Assembly (NCBI GenBank): GCA_015179045.1
Contig: WHUZ01000004.1
Location: 496,001 to 560,000 of the forward strand
DNA: 64,000 bases
Source: Kalaharituber pfeilii
Lineage: Eukaryota; Ascomycota; Pezizomycetes; Pezizales; Pezizaceae
Reading direction: 5' to 3'
Shown here: piece after piece, positions 34,903 to 46,061 of the stretch
Layout: every line of letters starts with the position of its first letter
How positions within the stretch are numbered: position 1 is the first letter of the stretch
The notes under the pieces: generated by a model
Told to the model about the DNA's origin: nothing
The model's database searches: none
What the model saw: only the letters and a program-made list of their open reading frames with translations
Translations under genes and position numbers: made by a program

Positions 34903-37209
34903 GTGTGGACCTCTACGTGCGTTGGGGGGGGGGTGAAAAAGGGCTGCTGTGCCGTGCTGTTCGTTTTCGTGATGCCCCACCTGCCGAGTGCGCAGATTGG
35001 CCGTCCACAGCAGCAGCACGCAAGCGGGATGACGTGTGGGAGCGGGTGCTTCGTGCCCGGGAGTCCTCGGGGGGCCGCACAGCTCAGCACGGCTGCCGCA
35101 TGCAGTATGCAGTATGCACTACGCGCGCGCACTATGCAGCCCCTCCGCAGCCCTCTTGCGCTGCGCGGGCGGCGCTGCTGCCAACCGCAAATGTCGCGCC
35201 TGCTGCTCGGTTCCGCCGCGCCCGCCGGGCTGGCTGCTCTCGCCCACCGCCGCCTCTGCCTCGCCGCACCGCGCTCCCCGCCGCTGCCCTCGATGCTGCA
35301 CGCACGGCCTGCTTGCTCTGCGCCGCTCGCCCCGCAGCCCACCCCGGACGCTGCTTCTGCTTCTCCATCTCCACCCGCTGCGGACGCCGACGCGGACGGA
35401 GACAGCCCCGCCAAACGCCGCAGACTCGACACCACAGCCGGCAGCAGCAGCATGCACACCTCGAGACCTGCAATCGAGCTCACGCCAGAGGAGGAGAATC
35501 TTCGCCGGCTCCTGATCGACTGCGCTGCGCACGTTGACAAGACTGCTCCGCCCGCCCCGCCATCGCCCGCTGTCTCGGGCGCAGAAAATGAGTCCCTTGT
35601 GCTCCGATTCACCGGCGGATGGGTCCGCGACAAGCTGCTCAAGGGCCAAAGCAACGACATCGATGTTGGCATCAACAAAATGACCGGATGGGAGTTTGGA
35701 AAACACCTCTCTGCATTCATCAGGGAACATGGTTCCAAGTATGGCATCGATGACGGCGCACGCGGAGTCTACAGGATTGAGAGCAATCCCGACAAGTCAA
35801 AGCACCTTGAAACCGCTACTACTCGGATAATGGACCTGGAAGTCGACCTGGTAAACCTCCGCAGCGAGGCGTATTTCGAAGACAGCCGGATCCCCACCAT
35901 GGAGTTTGGAACGCCGGTCCAGGACGCGCTACGGAGGGATGCGACAGTGAACGCACTGTTCTACAATTTACATACGCAAGAAGTGGAGGACTTCACGGAG
36001 AGAGGGTTGCAAGATATGGAGGATAGGTTGATCAGGACGCCGCTGAAACCGTGGGAGACTTTTAATGATGATCCTCTCAGGGTACTCAGATTAATTAGGT
36101 TTGCCAGTCGGCTGGGTTTTGAGATTGTGCCGGAGGTGAAGGACGCTATGAAGGATGAGGGTATAAAGAAGGCGCTGAGATTGAAGATCAGTAGGGAGAG
36201 GGTGGGAACTGAAGTGGAAAAGATGCTGAAGGGCAAGTTTTTGCCCGTCCCTGTAGGGTCTCCTCATACTAATTTCGATATTATTTTACAGGCAAAGATC
36301 CATACCTTTCTTTATCGCTAATAGACGAAATGGGCCTATTTACATCAATCTTCTGCCCCCCAGTCGAAGCTCTCCCCGAGCTTCCAGTAGAACATCTCAC
36401 ATCTGCAATAAACATTCTCAACTACATCTTCACTCACCCTCCAACCTCTTTATCAAAAACCTTCTCCACCGCATACGAACAATTCCTTGCCTGGCACATT
36501 GCCGCAGTCATCCCCTGGAATGGCAGAGTTGTAGGCGAGAAGCATTTACCAGCTGCAGCTGTTGGATCACGTGAAGGATTGAAGTTACCAAATAAGGAAT
36601 ACAAAGTACTGGTTGCAGCTTATAAGAGTGTGGAAATAGTCAAGGAAATGGCGGCTAAGAATGAGGAGAAGAGACGGAAAGAACAGGGTGGGTTGAGTCG
36701 GGGAGAAGCAGGAAGAATTATTCGGTCGATGAGAGGTAGCTGGCGTAGTCAGGTGTTATGTGGATTGATGGTCGAGAGTACCGGGGTGTGGTCGATGGGC
36801 GCTGACGGGTTGCCTAGTATGATTACCTCGGCTCTGAATTGCATTGGAAGGGAATATAGCTGACGATAATACGATCACAGCACCGGCATCGCTACAGCTA
36901 GTCGAGAAGTATGACAATCTTGTACACCGCATATATGAACTAGGCCTTGAAGAGGCCTTTAACGTTGCGCCTGCCCTCAATGTAGACTCCGCTTTCATTT
37001 CCCCCATCATCCCCCCTCCACTCTCACATACTAATCCAATTTTTTTCGTTTCACAGGGCAACGAAATGAGCATGCTTCTCGACAGGAAGCCTGGGCCGTG
37101 GGTGAGAGATGCATTGGAGAGGTTGCTGGATTGGCAATTTTCCAATCCGGAAAAGGGATTAGAGGAGGTGAAGGAGTTTGTGTTGGAGGAGTTTGCGGAG
37201 GAAAAGTGA
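34903..37209 (+). CDS. CCA1: CCA-adding tRNA nucleotidyltransferase, possibly several start sites
   Basis: The enzyme adds the 3' CCA to tRNAs in nucleus/cytosol and mitochondria. Exons to 36232, 36292-36816, 36881-36981 and 37057-37209 join in frame. From ATG 35191 the product is 606 residues; in-frame ATGs at 35107, 35134 and 35452 give longer or shorter forms (519 residues from 35452). The head domain has LRFTGGWVRDKLLKGQSNDID (metal-binding GG and DxD) and LRRDATVNALFYNL; the next domain has EDRLIRTPL and DPLRVLRLIRFASRLGF. The C-terminal exon has GNEMSMLLDRKPGPWVRDALE. The residues before 35452 are basic and Ala-rich, like a mitochondrial targeting peptide. Yeast CCA1 is known to use alternative starts for the two compartments, so the same is likely here. 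The first intron has a GC donor (GCAAGT at 36233). Confidence 0.93.
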
Positions 37210-37452
37210 GTTTTTAAATAAAAACAGGCGTTGGCGTAAAAAGTCATAAGCACAAAAAAAATTGGCTATTATGGATCTAGAATGTAAACATGAACTCTCC
37301 TCTTGAAAGGTATTGGGAGAAATTATTTGCTCTTACTGTCATACGTTTCGTGCATTCACTTGTTGCAAACAGGGTAGTCACAACCTTGGCATTTATAGAG
37401 CCCTGAGTGATAACAGCTAGAGGCCCTTCCAACCTTCACCATCACAAGCACA

Positions 37453-39646
37453 ATGCCGCTTATATCCGTCATCGAAGATTCTCCATCCCCTTCGCCGGAA
37501 CCGGATCAAGTTGTTCAGGAAGCAGTCAATATCTCAAGGCAAGCTCTCTCTACAAGCTGGTACCTGAGGCTTGACATGCGGGCACCACTCCAACTGCCTT
37601 TTCATTCACTAACCTTGGAGCTCTCCTAGCACCCCAGGGCCCATCACAGAGGATGAAGGCGTGCATGCAATAGCGGAGGCCTTGATTAAGGTCAATAACA
37701 CTGTTGACTGTGGAGATGTGAAGAGGCTGGAGAAGCTTTATCAGGAGGTATGCGCGTGCTTCTGCTGATGCCCTTGTAACTCCGTCAGCGGTCAAGGAAA
37801 ATGGAGTAGAAAATGCTAATCTCAAGTACATGGATTGGGGGGTAGATAGGCTACGACTGGCCTCAATAAACTACTACGATCCCTCGAAGAGGGGGATAGC
37901 AAGCTCGATGGACCTTTACTCCACCGGCTTTTAGGCTGGCTCTCTGAAACGGGAAGACCACCAGGGATGCTATTTGGCGAGCAGGAGGAGGGGAAGGAGG
38001 GTCTGTTGCCCGTTCTTACCTTTACCCTGTCGACATTTTTATTGAGGCATAGTTAACCCACCACAGTCCACTTTCCACCAGAAATAAAATCCAAACTAGT
38101 ATCACTATACCACACTCTCACAACCACAATCCTGACCCTCCTTCCCCACATGCTCGACCCAGCCTCACCGTCTGTGCCTGCAATAACCCTCATCGCGACC
38201 TTCTCCGATCCATCTCAGCCGTGGACCAACAAGTCCACGCAGAAACTCTTCAATTCTCTTCTATGCGGACGCACATTCACTACCGTAGCCTTGGACTCGT
38301 CAATATCCCACCTACTCTCCCACACCATCAAACCCCTCTTTCTTGTCTCCTCCACCGGCACCGCCGCCGCACGTCTCTCGTCTACTCACGATCGCGCTGC
38401 AATGCCTTCAACGTTCAGTCGCAAAGCACCTCCACCACCAGACCACACCTTACATCCGACTGCAAATTCCCATCCATGGATATACGCCCACCCTGAAACT
38501 GTTACCATCCTCCACTGGGTTTTATCCGTGCTGCAACCATCCCCAACATCCCTTGATTCCTCACCACTTAGCGCAGTGAAATTTGTCCCACTTCTTCTTC
38601 CACCTTTACTCACCCTCTTGGATGGCCCCACTGTTTCCTCCACCGCAACCAAATGCCGCCCCATAGCATGTGGGCTACTCAGGCGACTGGTCTTGCTCCT
38701 CCCAGAAACGCATCTGGCGCCACCTCCGAAAGGGAGAGGTCTTGGATCTGTGATTTGGGACGCGGTTTTCCCGTTCCTGCACTGGATCCCCCCCGTAACG
38801 CCAGTCGAGGAGAGTGAAGTATTATTGAAGGAGGTGTATCCAACGTTGGTCGCGGTCGCAAGGGGGATGTATAAGGGTACTGGGGAGGAAGGGAAAAGAG
38901 ATAGTGAAAAACTATTGGATAGAGTTGTAAGAGAGGGGGTTGCAAGTACTGTAGGGTATGTGGGGGAGAATATGGTGGTTGTGAGAGTATTGTTGGATGC
39001 ACTGGTTCCTCCACCGGCGGGGACGAAGGGCGACGCAGAGAAGCAGCAGGATGGAGCTGCAGAGGAGCTGGGATTGATAAAGGCACTAAATATCTACACT
39101 ATAAAGCACCTTCCCTTCCTTATCCCTTTCCTGGTAGATGTAATGAGGAACCCGTTCTCGGCAATGGAGCCTAGTGTGCTGATTGCGGCAGTGAGGGTGA
39201 TGATAGGGATATTGACAGTGGGAGGGGGATCGGTGAGATTAAGAGCGGAGGAGACTGAGAGTGGAGATGAAGAAGATGATGGGGAGAGAGGGGGGTGGAA
39301 ATGGGAGATTTTAGGAGCATGTATAGATTGTTGGGGGAATGTGGTGAGAGAGGAAGAGGATGAGGGGGAGGTAGAAAGGGGGAAGGGGAAAGGAGGGAAG
39401 GAGAGTAGGAGAGAGAGACTGGAAGAAGTGAAAAGGGGTCTGAGGAGGTTGATGACGGTACTGAAGGAGGTGGTGGTGTTTATTGATGTGGAGGGGAAGG
39501 AGAGGGGTGGGAAGGGGTGGGAGGAGGTGAGGAGGGCGGTAGTGGAAGGAGTGGGGATTGATGGCGGAGAAGGGGAAGAAGAGGAGGATGAGGAGGAGAG
39601 GATGCGGAGAGAGAAGATGGGGTTGTTGTTTATGGAGTGTGATTAA
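37453..39646 (+). CDS. TTI2: Tti2-like (TELO2-interacting protein 2)
   Basis: Tti2 is part of the TTT complex (Tel2-Tti1-Tti2), which stabilises PIKK kinases such as TOR and ATM. Four exons (37453-37538 or -37559, 37630-37747, 37850-38000, 38067-39646) give 644 or 651 residues. Tti2-like features are the HEAT-type helices, the motif LLPPLLTLLDGPTVSSTATK, then CRPIACGLLRRLVL, RGLGSVIWDAVFPFLHWIPP and EESEVLLKEVYPTLVAVARG. The long C-terminal part contains Glu-rich runs (EEDEGEVERGKGKGG, GEGEEEEDEEERMRREK) that look like disordered linkers. The first donor is ambiguous: a GC donor at 37539 and a GT donor at 37560 are both in phase. I recognise the family from memory; a distant homologue is possible. 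Confidence 0.75.
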
Positions 39647-40032
39647 GGGTCGTAAGAGACACATGTCATTTGGGATATGTATGCAATCTGCAAGTACGTC
39701 GCTGTTTACCCTGAAAATTAACTTGGATGTAAACTTCAACACCAGCTTCTATACAATTGTCAAAATGACGTATAAGGATTATTTAAATTGTAAATATCAT
39801 CTCTTTAATTTCAAAGGTGTTTTTTAACAAAAAGTTATGAGGTACGCGTATATATGCCTTATGTAACTACAGTACTATGAACAGAAAGGCGTCAAATCCT
39901 TCATAAAAAGCCACCACAGTAGAAAAACATTTGAAAAAAAAGAAACGCCCATATGCATCCAAACAAACATGAAAGGGAGGCAAAGTAAATAAGTAAAAAT
40001 GTAAAAAAACTCATGCGCTCCAGTTTTCTCAA
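39647..40032. other. Convergent intergenic region TTI2/FIG4
   Basis: The stop codons face each other across about 386 A/T-rich bases, which hold both 3' UTRs. Nothing else was seen. Confidence 0.4.
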
Positions 40033-43000
40033 TTACCCCATCATCCTAGTCCCCATTGCCTGCCTCAACCCCCCCACAACCCCCCCATCCGGCGCAAACC
40101 ACATCCCGCCCCCACTCACCCCCGGATCACCACCTAGCCCAACCCCCATGCCACCAACTCCCCCTCTCATCCCCATGTTCTTCAACTTGCCCTTCGTCAA
40201 CCACGCATGATACCACTTATACTTGACCCTCCACACGTTCCCATTCCCACCATTCGACTGAGCAATTCCCGTACCTTCCTCCTCCGGCTCCATGCCCAAC
40301 ACGTTCCCCCCCTCAGCACCCAGTTGCACAAAGGCCTTATACGTGGCCACGTCCTTGGGCTTCACCTCGAGCGAGTCGACGCCGAGGAGTGGTATATTGA
40401 CGTAGTTGACAAAGTCCGAGTACAGTCGCGTCGTTGCCGTTGGGACAGGAACGGGGTGTTTAGGTGTCGTATTGGGGTGGGGCAGATCCAAGGGGGTGGT
40501 GGAGGACGTTACAAGAGGGAGATTGAGAGGATGGGACATGTAGCGGGCGTACTCGTCTTCGTCTTCGGGGGAGACCGAGGGTGATAGGAGCGCGGGGACG
40601 AGCTCGTCGAGAGGGAGTTGGGAAGTGGAGAGGAGGTGGGGATGTGGGTGCGTGGGGGGGTGATTTGGAGGGCGAGGAAGAGCGTGGGGGAAGGAAGTGG
40701 GACCGGGGTTAGTGGCGCTGGAAGAAAAAGAGGATTTTGTAGGGGATGTGGAGTAAAAGCGGGAATTGGAGGCGGAGGGGTTGCGGGCGTAGTTGTAGTT
40801 CCTAGAGGTAGTGTTCGTGGCGGCGGGAATGAAGCGGGAAGAGGTGGTAGAGTTCAAGGATACCGAGGGGGGATGCGAGTGTAGGTGGTGGTGGTGGTTC
40901 TGTTGGGTGTGGTACGTTTGCTGTTGTTGAGTTGGTCGATTTTGATGCAATGGTTGGTCGGGCTGCGTGGTGCTGGCGCCGGTCGTGCTCGAGGTCTCGG
41001 ACGTTGTGACCCAGGGGAACTTCTGGAGAGTGATTCGCTTGAGTTGACTTTCAGTCTTCATTGGTGCGGTTTGAACAGCTGTACCATTCTGATTGCTGCC
41101 TGTTCTCATACCCCCATCTTCTATCAAATCTTCATCGTCATCGATTATTCTCGCCCCAGCGCCTCCGCCTCCACCTCCAGTACCGCCTCCTCGACCTGTT
41201 CCCCCTCCAACCCCACTCCCTCCAACGTCCTCAAGTTGCAACGCAATCTTCACACTCTTCCTCTTCCCTTTCCCCTTCCTCCTTCCTGGATCTCCGACCA
41301 TTGAATCCGCATACATAATCCTGACCTTAAACGGCGACAAGTCATACTTCCCCTCTTGCGTCATCTTCAGTGGTATATACCTGAATGTCGAGTTCAAATT
41401 ATACGAAAATACCTTCGCGAACGACGAGACAGCTTTCGGTCTGTAATACTCCAACCAATAGTCATCAAAGAAGTTCAATGGCCGCCCGGCGTACTTCCCC
41501 GTCGGATTTGACGCTTCAGGAAGCACCCTCTTCTCAAGATTGCACGGCGTCCACCACTTGACGTAACTCCTTCTCCTCCTTGCCTTCCTCGGATCCAAAT
41601 GGTGAAGATGATAATCCGTCGTCAAGTCCCATAACATTGGTTCTCCATGCACAAACACATAGTTTCCCAGAAACAAATTAATCGCCTCCTGCCTCTGCGC
41701 ATCCAGGAACGAGTTATTATAGTACCTCTTAAAGCTCTCCAGCATATCCCTCGAATGGCTCGTCCACTGATTAATCTTCCGATAAGTTTCCATCGTATTC
41801 ACTAAATGCGATCCTGCATACTGGACCGCAATCGTGTCCCCATGGTCATGATACATATGCGTAAACAAATTCACCGCATCGGTATCATAGTCCACGCTCG
41901 TCTCGGTTATGACCCCTAGTGCATGTAGCTGGTGACCCAGCGCCCTTTTCCCAATCACAAACTGCGCTGCGTTCGTCCTGTCAAGACAATCTATACAGTT
42001 CGTCCGACAAACTCCATCCTGCATAGAGGGCGGCTTCTCGGGACTATACCCGTTGTGGAAGAAGCCGGTTGTATTCACGACTTGCTCGGCGATATCTTCG
42101 AGCGTCTCTATGACGTCCTGGTCGCGGCTTTTGGAGGCGCGGCTCATGTCCCAGGCAATGTACTGGATGCGATGCTCTTTTGGCAGGAACTGGTTCAGGT
42201 ACATGATGGCTTGGGTGAATTCCTTGAGAAGGATGGATTCCCTGGCTACGCGCTCCCTAGACTGTTCAGTGGGTTAGGACCACAATTGTTGGAGGTAATT
42301 CTATCAAGGAGGATATGGTACCTTGACCAAGTTTAACACAATCACTGGGGTGCCATATCTCTGGAACATGTTATCGAAATGTAGAGCTGTAGCGCTGAAA
42401 AATGGGTCTATTAGATTCACTACACGGCCTCTGTCAGTAACGTAATTTTAACAATTACAGCCGTGGAACTCCCTACACTCAATCGGCGGCTTAGGGGTAG
42501 CTGCATTATTTTCCTGTGTCCAGAACAGTGGTATACTTCCACGGTGCTGTACATAAGAGGTATAGTTTGGGTTAGAGTAGAGCTTGTTGCCAGGCGCGTG
42601 GAATGAGGTGGATAGCATCTCCGAGACGATCTGTTCTGTCTCGACGTCGTTCGCAACATATCCCAGATCGTTTGCACCACGCTTGAGGAATCGTGCGCCA
42701 GCAAAGTGGCGGGATCTGCGGGCTATAATGGTGATGTAGACAAGTCGTCCGTATACGGAGATTGCTTTAGACATTCAATCAGTTTTCCGCCTTCACATAG
42801 GCATATTGGTACCAGAGGACGAAATATACATACTAGCCTGGTCAACATAACCATGTATTATAGGTAAGCACCAGTCAAATGTATTTTTCCCAATATGTCC
42901 AATAGCTGGTTTCAGCAAGTAATGATTCCACACGAACATATCATTATGGTCAGCGTTTCCCGGGCGCGGAAATCCTTTTTCCAGCGCGTCCCTTTCCCGT

Positions 43001-44180
43001 GCGATATTATGCTGTAGTGTGTGCGTGATATCATACGAGTAACTGAAATAGAAGGACCGTGAGAGATCCAAATTCCCCAAAATATGAACGAATCGAGCTT
43101 CCTCAGGAGTTTGCTCTGATTTCTTGGAGTTAGATTTGGCAGTTGTTAGAGGAACCAGCTCGGTGTCGTCAATCTACTCATCACTGTAAGTTTTGGAAAG
43201 ATCCACAGTGGGAATGGAAAACGAACTTGATAAATATGATGCCCTCCAATCATCGCAACGATACTTCGTTTGGTAATAAGCAGCATATAATATGCGCCGG
43301 TAAACCGTATGAACCCTAACAGACCCCAAAATGTGCATCTATGTTTCAAGCCACCGTTCATAATGTTCCCGTCTTCAATAGTTGCAAGTAGCCGAGCCAT
43401 CTCTTCTCTGGTATATTCAACCTCATCCTCAATAACCGATAAATCACCCACGTCTACTGTCCTGTCAATCTTCAAAATACGAAACCTTGAATCTAGTAGA
43501 TCTGCCCCCACAATGTAGTACCGCATTGTGGTTTCATATAGAGTAAATTTGTGCATCCGTCTGATACCCTCATCTTTTTCGTAAATCTCCTTCTTCGACT
43601 GCGCGCTCGTGAATGGTTTCTTCTCTGACCTGTCGAACGGCTTGGGAACACTTGACTCCTCGTCCTTATCTCCTACGGTTGGTCGTGATTGGGGGCTTGC
43701 GGGCTGGTTGTTTGACAACTGGGGAAAGGTTGGATGTGAAAATGTAGGGTGTTTCTCCTCGAGTGGGCTATACATCGGCGGTCGAATGATATCTCCTAGT
43801 ATCTCATTGCGGATGATTTCAGGTTGCTCGTTCAAGCGCAGATGTTCTTGCTCCGTAGTGTCACAGGCATTCGAGCGCTTGCCGATGTCAACAGGGTCTG
43901 GACAGTGATTGGCATTACTGCTGCTGCCACTGCTGCCTTCAGATATCGACGAGATAAGCGACCCAACCGAGCTCTTCGGATCTGACGACGACTGCATGGT
44001 CGAGTGTAAGCTGTTTGGCACAGACCCGGCTGGGGTAGATGTATCGCCCATGTCTGCCCCGCCTGATGGTCCTCCGTTGACGCCAACATCGCCGGTTGTG
44101 ACGGTCCCTCCAGCTCTGTTTGGTGCCGAACCGGAGCTTCGAGACCCTTCAGCTTCCCTAGGCGCAGTTGCTGGCGACAT
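40033..44180 (-). CDS. FIG4: SAC-domain phosphoinositide 5-phosphatase Fig4
   Basis: Fig4 works with Fab1 and Vac14 on the vacuole/late endosome to control PI(3,5)P2. The N-terminal 200 residues are Ser/Gly/Pro-rich and poorly conserved. The SAC core then begins [20 protein letters not shown], with [39 protein letters not shown] and [13 protein letters not shown], then [36 protein letters not shown] and [19 protein letters not shown]. The last large exon (about 40033-42300) carries the catalytic Cx5R motif in [17 protein letters not shown], and further on [18 protein letters not shown], the family end. Exons 43227-44180 and from 43173 down were checked at the junctions; at least five exons in all. 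The tail after about residue 900 is long and low-complexity (Gly, Thr, Pro, Ser and His runs). Confidence 0.93.
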
Positions 44181-44714
44181 AATCTAGCTCTTGTTAAAGC
44201 GCATGGAGGGGTTTATGTGGGGCGTTGAGGGACAGCAGGCGCGCGGGTTGAACGTTGGGGGGCGGGGGTGGGGGTGGGGGTGGGGGTGGGGGTGGGGGTG
44301 GGGGAGTTGTAGGCCGGGGTAGCAGTGGATGTGGGGGGCAATCCGAATGAAGTGAAGTGGCTTGCTTCGGTTTGCTTTGGTACCGTCCACTAAGATTTTC
44401 GAACGACTGCGACGGCTGGGTGTCAATGGGTGAGAGAGAGGTGGGGGTGGGGGGAGGGTACGTTTATTCTTTGCAAAATTGCAGCCGAGTCTGGCTATCC
44501 AGCTGTTGGCGATAAGCTGGTAGATGCTGCATCATCCTGCGAGCTGTACTTTAAGTACATAGCAGCGATGCTTGGTGGGCAGGGACGCTGCACGCGACAG
44601 CACCACCACAATGCACCTCCGCAGGGCTGGAGTCGCACAGCTTTGAATAAACTGAACGCAGCAGAAATAGCACACTGGGCCTGCATTATCGATTAGAAAA
44701 AAAAAATTAGAACA
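44181..44714. repeat. FIG4 upstream region with a G-rich hexamer repeat
   Basis: About 77 bases upstream of the FIG4 start, 44257-44305 is a near-perfect array of the hexamer GTGGGG (about seven copies). Such G-runs can form G-quadruplexes or act as a microsatellite; either would be inference. No gene seen in the rest. Confidence 0.75.
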
Positions 44715-44734
44715 TTTACGTACCGACGTTGCGG

Positions 44735-44880
44735 AATGCCATGCAGGCAACACCGCTTGAAGTGGGTGCAATGAGGAGGTGGACATATCACGTGAATATT
44801 GTGATCCAGAGCATATTCCACCACTCCCTATAATATACCTATGTGCCGTCAACGGTCAATATTCTATATATAGCTCCGAG
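44735..44880 (-). pseudogene. Relic of pogo transposase DDE domain
   Basis: On the minus strand, different frames of this short stretch spell IYRILTVDGT and EYALDHNIHVICPPPHCTH, which correspond to IYRLLIVDGHSSH and VEYALDHNIIMFCLPSHSTH in the intact transposase at 9050-10630. Stop codons and frameshifts separate the parts, so it is dead. It differs clearly from the intact copy, so it belongs to another, older pogo lineage. Confidence 0.75.
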
Positions 44881-45029
44881 GAGGCTCGATCCATGTGATC
44901 AGATTGAGCAGCAGATCCGAGCCATGAACACATTCACTGAGCCTCCAGACGAGGCATCCGCAGTATGTACTCCGTCCTTCAGGCCACCATAATAGCTTTC
45001 TCGATGTGAGGCACCTTGCCAATACAATA

Positions 45030-45371
45030 GCGGTATTCAGATTGGACTGTCCCCATATAAAATGGAATCCGGCGGACAAACCAGTTTACCCGGTCTGTAG
45101 TCTGAGTATCCTCTTGTGAAAATCAGATGTTTTTGTCGAATCGGAAACCGGTTTTGGGGTCCAACAATCCACCGGAATTTATGCATGCCAGGTCCTGAAT
45201 ACTGCATCGAGGCCCGCAAGATGCATCTTACATGTATATATGCAGTTGTCGCAAAAATCCGATTTATTTCGCAAAAAAACGCGAAAATAAACAGGGTTAA
45301 CTGGTTTATAACATGAAAAAACCAGATAAAATTTTGTATGGAGATGACATTTTTTTCAATCTGAATACCGC
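45030..45371. mobile_element. TA-flanked MITE nested in repeat copy 2
   Basis: The ends are inverted: 45030 onward and the reverse complement from 45371 both begin GCGGTATTCAGATTG (15 identical bases), with weaker similarity for about 45 more bases. Both sides carry TA (45028-45029, 45372-45373). The 342 bases contain no transposase. The corresponding place in copy 1 (about 3403-3404) has a single TA and continuous flanks, so it is the empty site. Confidence 0.88.
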
Positions 45372-46061
45372 TAGAATATTGCGGAACAATCTTGCTTGAC
45401 TACGTCGACATCCTCAGGTACTGTACAGTGCAGAGCTCTCGCCTCTCCCACCGCCATACCTGCACTTTCAAAGAAGAAAATTAAACAGAAATCAAGATTA
45501 GGTTATCCTGGCTCTACTAGAGTTAGTCATATGGAACTAGAGCATTATAGTCTATCTTTTTAGAAAGATGCTGGGCAACCCTCTTCCCAGCTCGGATTCG
45601 AACCAGCGCACTCAGTTCAACACCTCTCCATGGCGCTTGCCATAAATAGAGACAACAGCATTTCCACTTCACTTCGGAAAGTGAACAACACCCCATCCTC
45701 TTGTATCTACCGCCTCCCCCACCTCCACTCCTCCTACCTCCGCCGATCCTACCGCTCCTTCTACTGCCTATACCACTCCCCCTTCATTGCAAATTGAAAT
45801 TGTTCTAGTATATAAAATACTGATGCAGTTGGGTTTGGGCGAACGAACTGCAGAAACTGGGTTGAAACTGCAATAGATTGGAGAGTCTAACTTTTTTTTG
45901 AACCCATGAAGTTTTTATACACAGTATAGGAAGGAAACGCAGCTCTTTCTGCCTCGTGAAACCGCATGAACACGCTGGTATGTCTAACATCTTTACTATC
46001 TAAGTGAAATTAATGGTTCTGTGCAATGCTACTCCCCTCAACTATAAATTTCTCTGTAACT

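Larger units (their letters stand above)
44715..45810 (-). repeat. Degenerate dispersed repeat, copy 2, interrupted by a MITE
   Basis: Read on the minus strand this matches copy 1 (2755-3562) in the same block order, but with the 342-base MITE 45030-45371 inserted. The B-box-like sequence GGTTCGAATCC (minus strand, about 45593-45603) is a perfect Pol III B-box consensus here and is followed by GAGCTGGGAAGAGGG and the hairpin CATCTTTCTAAAAAGAT. Copy 2 also contains decayed pogo transposase (IYRILTVDGT; EYALDHNIHVICPPP) at about 44770-44880. Edges approximate. Confidence 0.75.

Noticed and set aside
34872..35747. 291-residue minus-strand ORF antisense to CCA1
   Set aside because: High GC content keeps several frames open; the sense frame has clear tRNA nucleotidyltransferase motifs.
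45560..45660. Possible tRNA gene (GGTTCGAATCC on the minus strand)
   Set aside because: The B-box-like motif is perfect, but no acceptor stem, D arm or anticodon arm could be paired around it, and the sequence recurs as part of a dispersed repeat.
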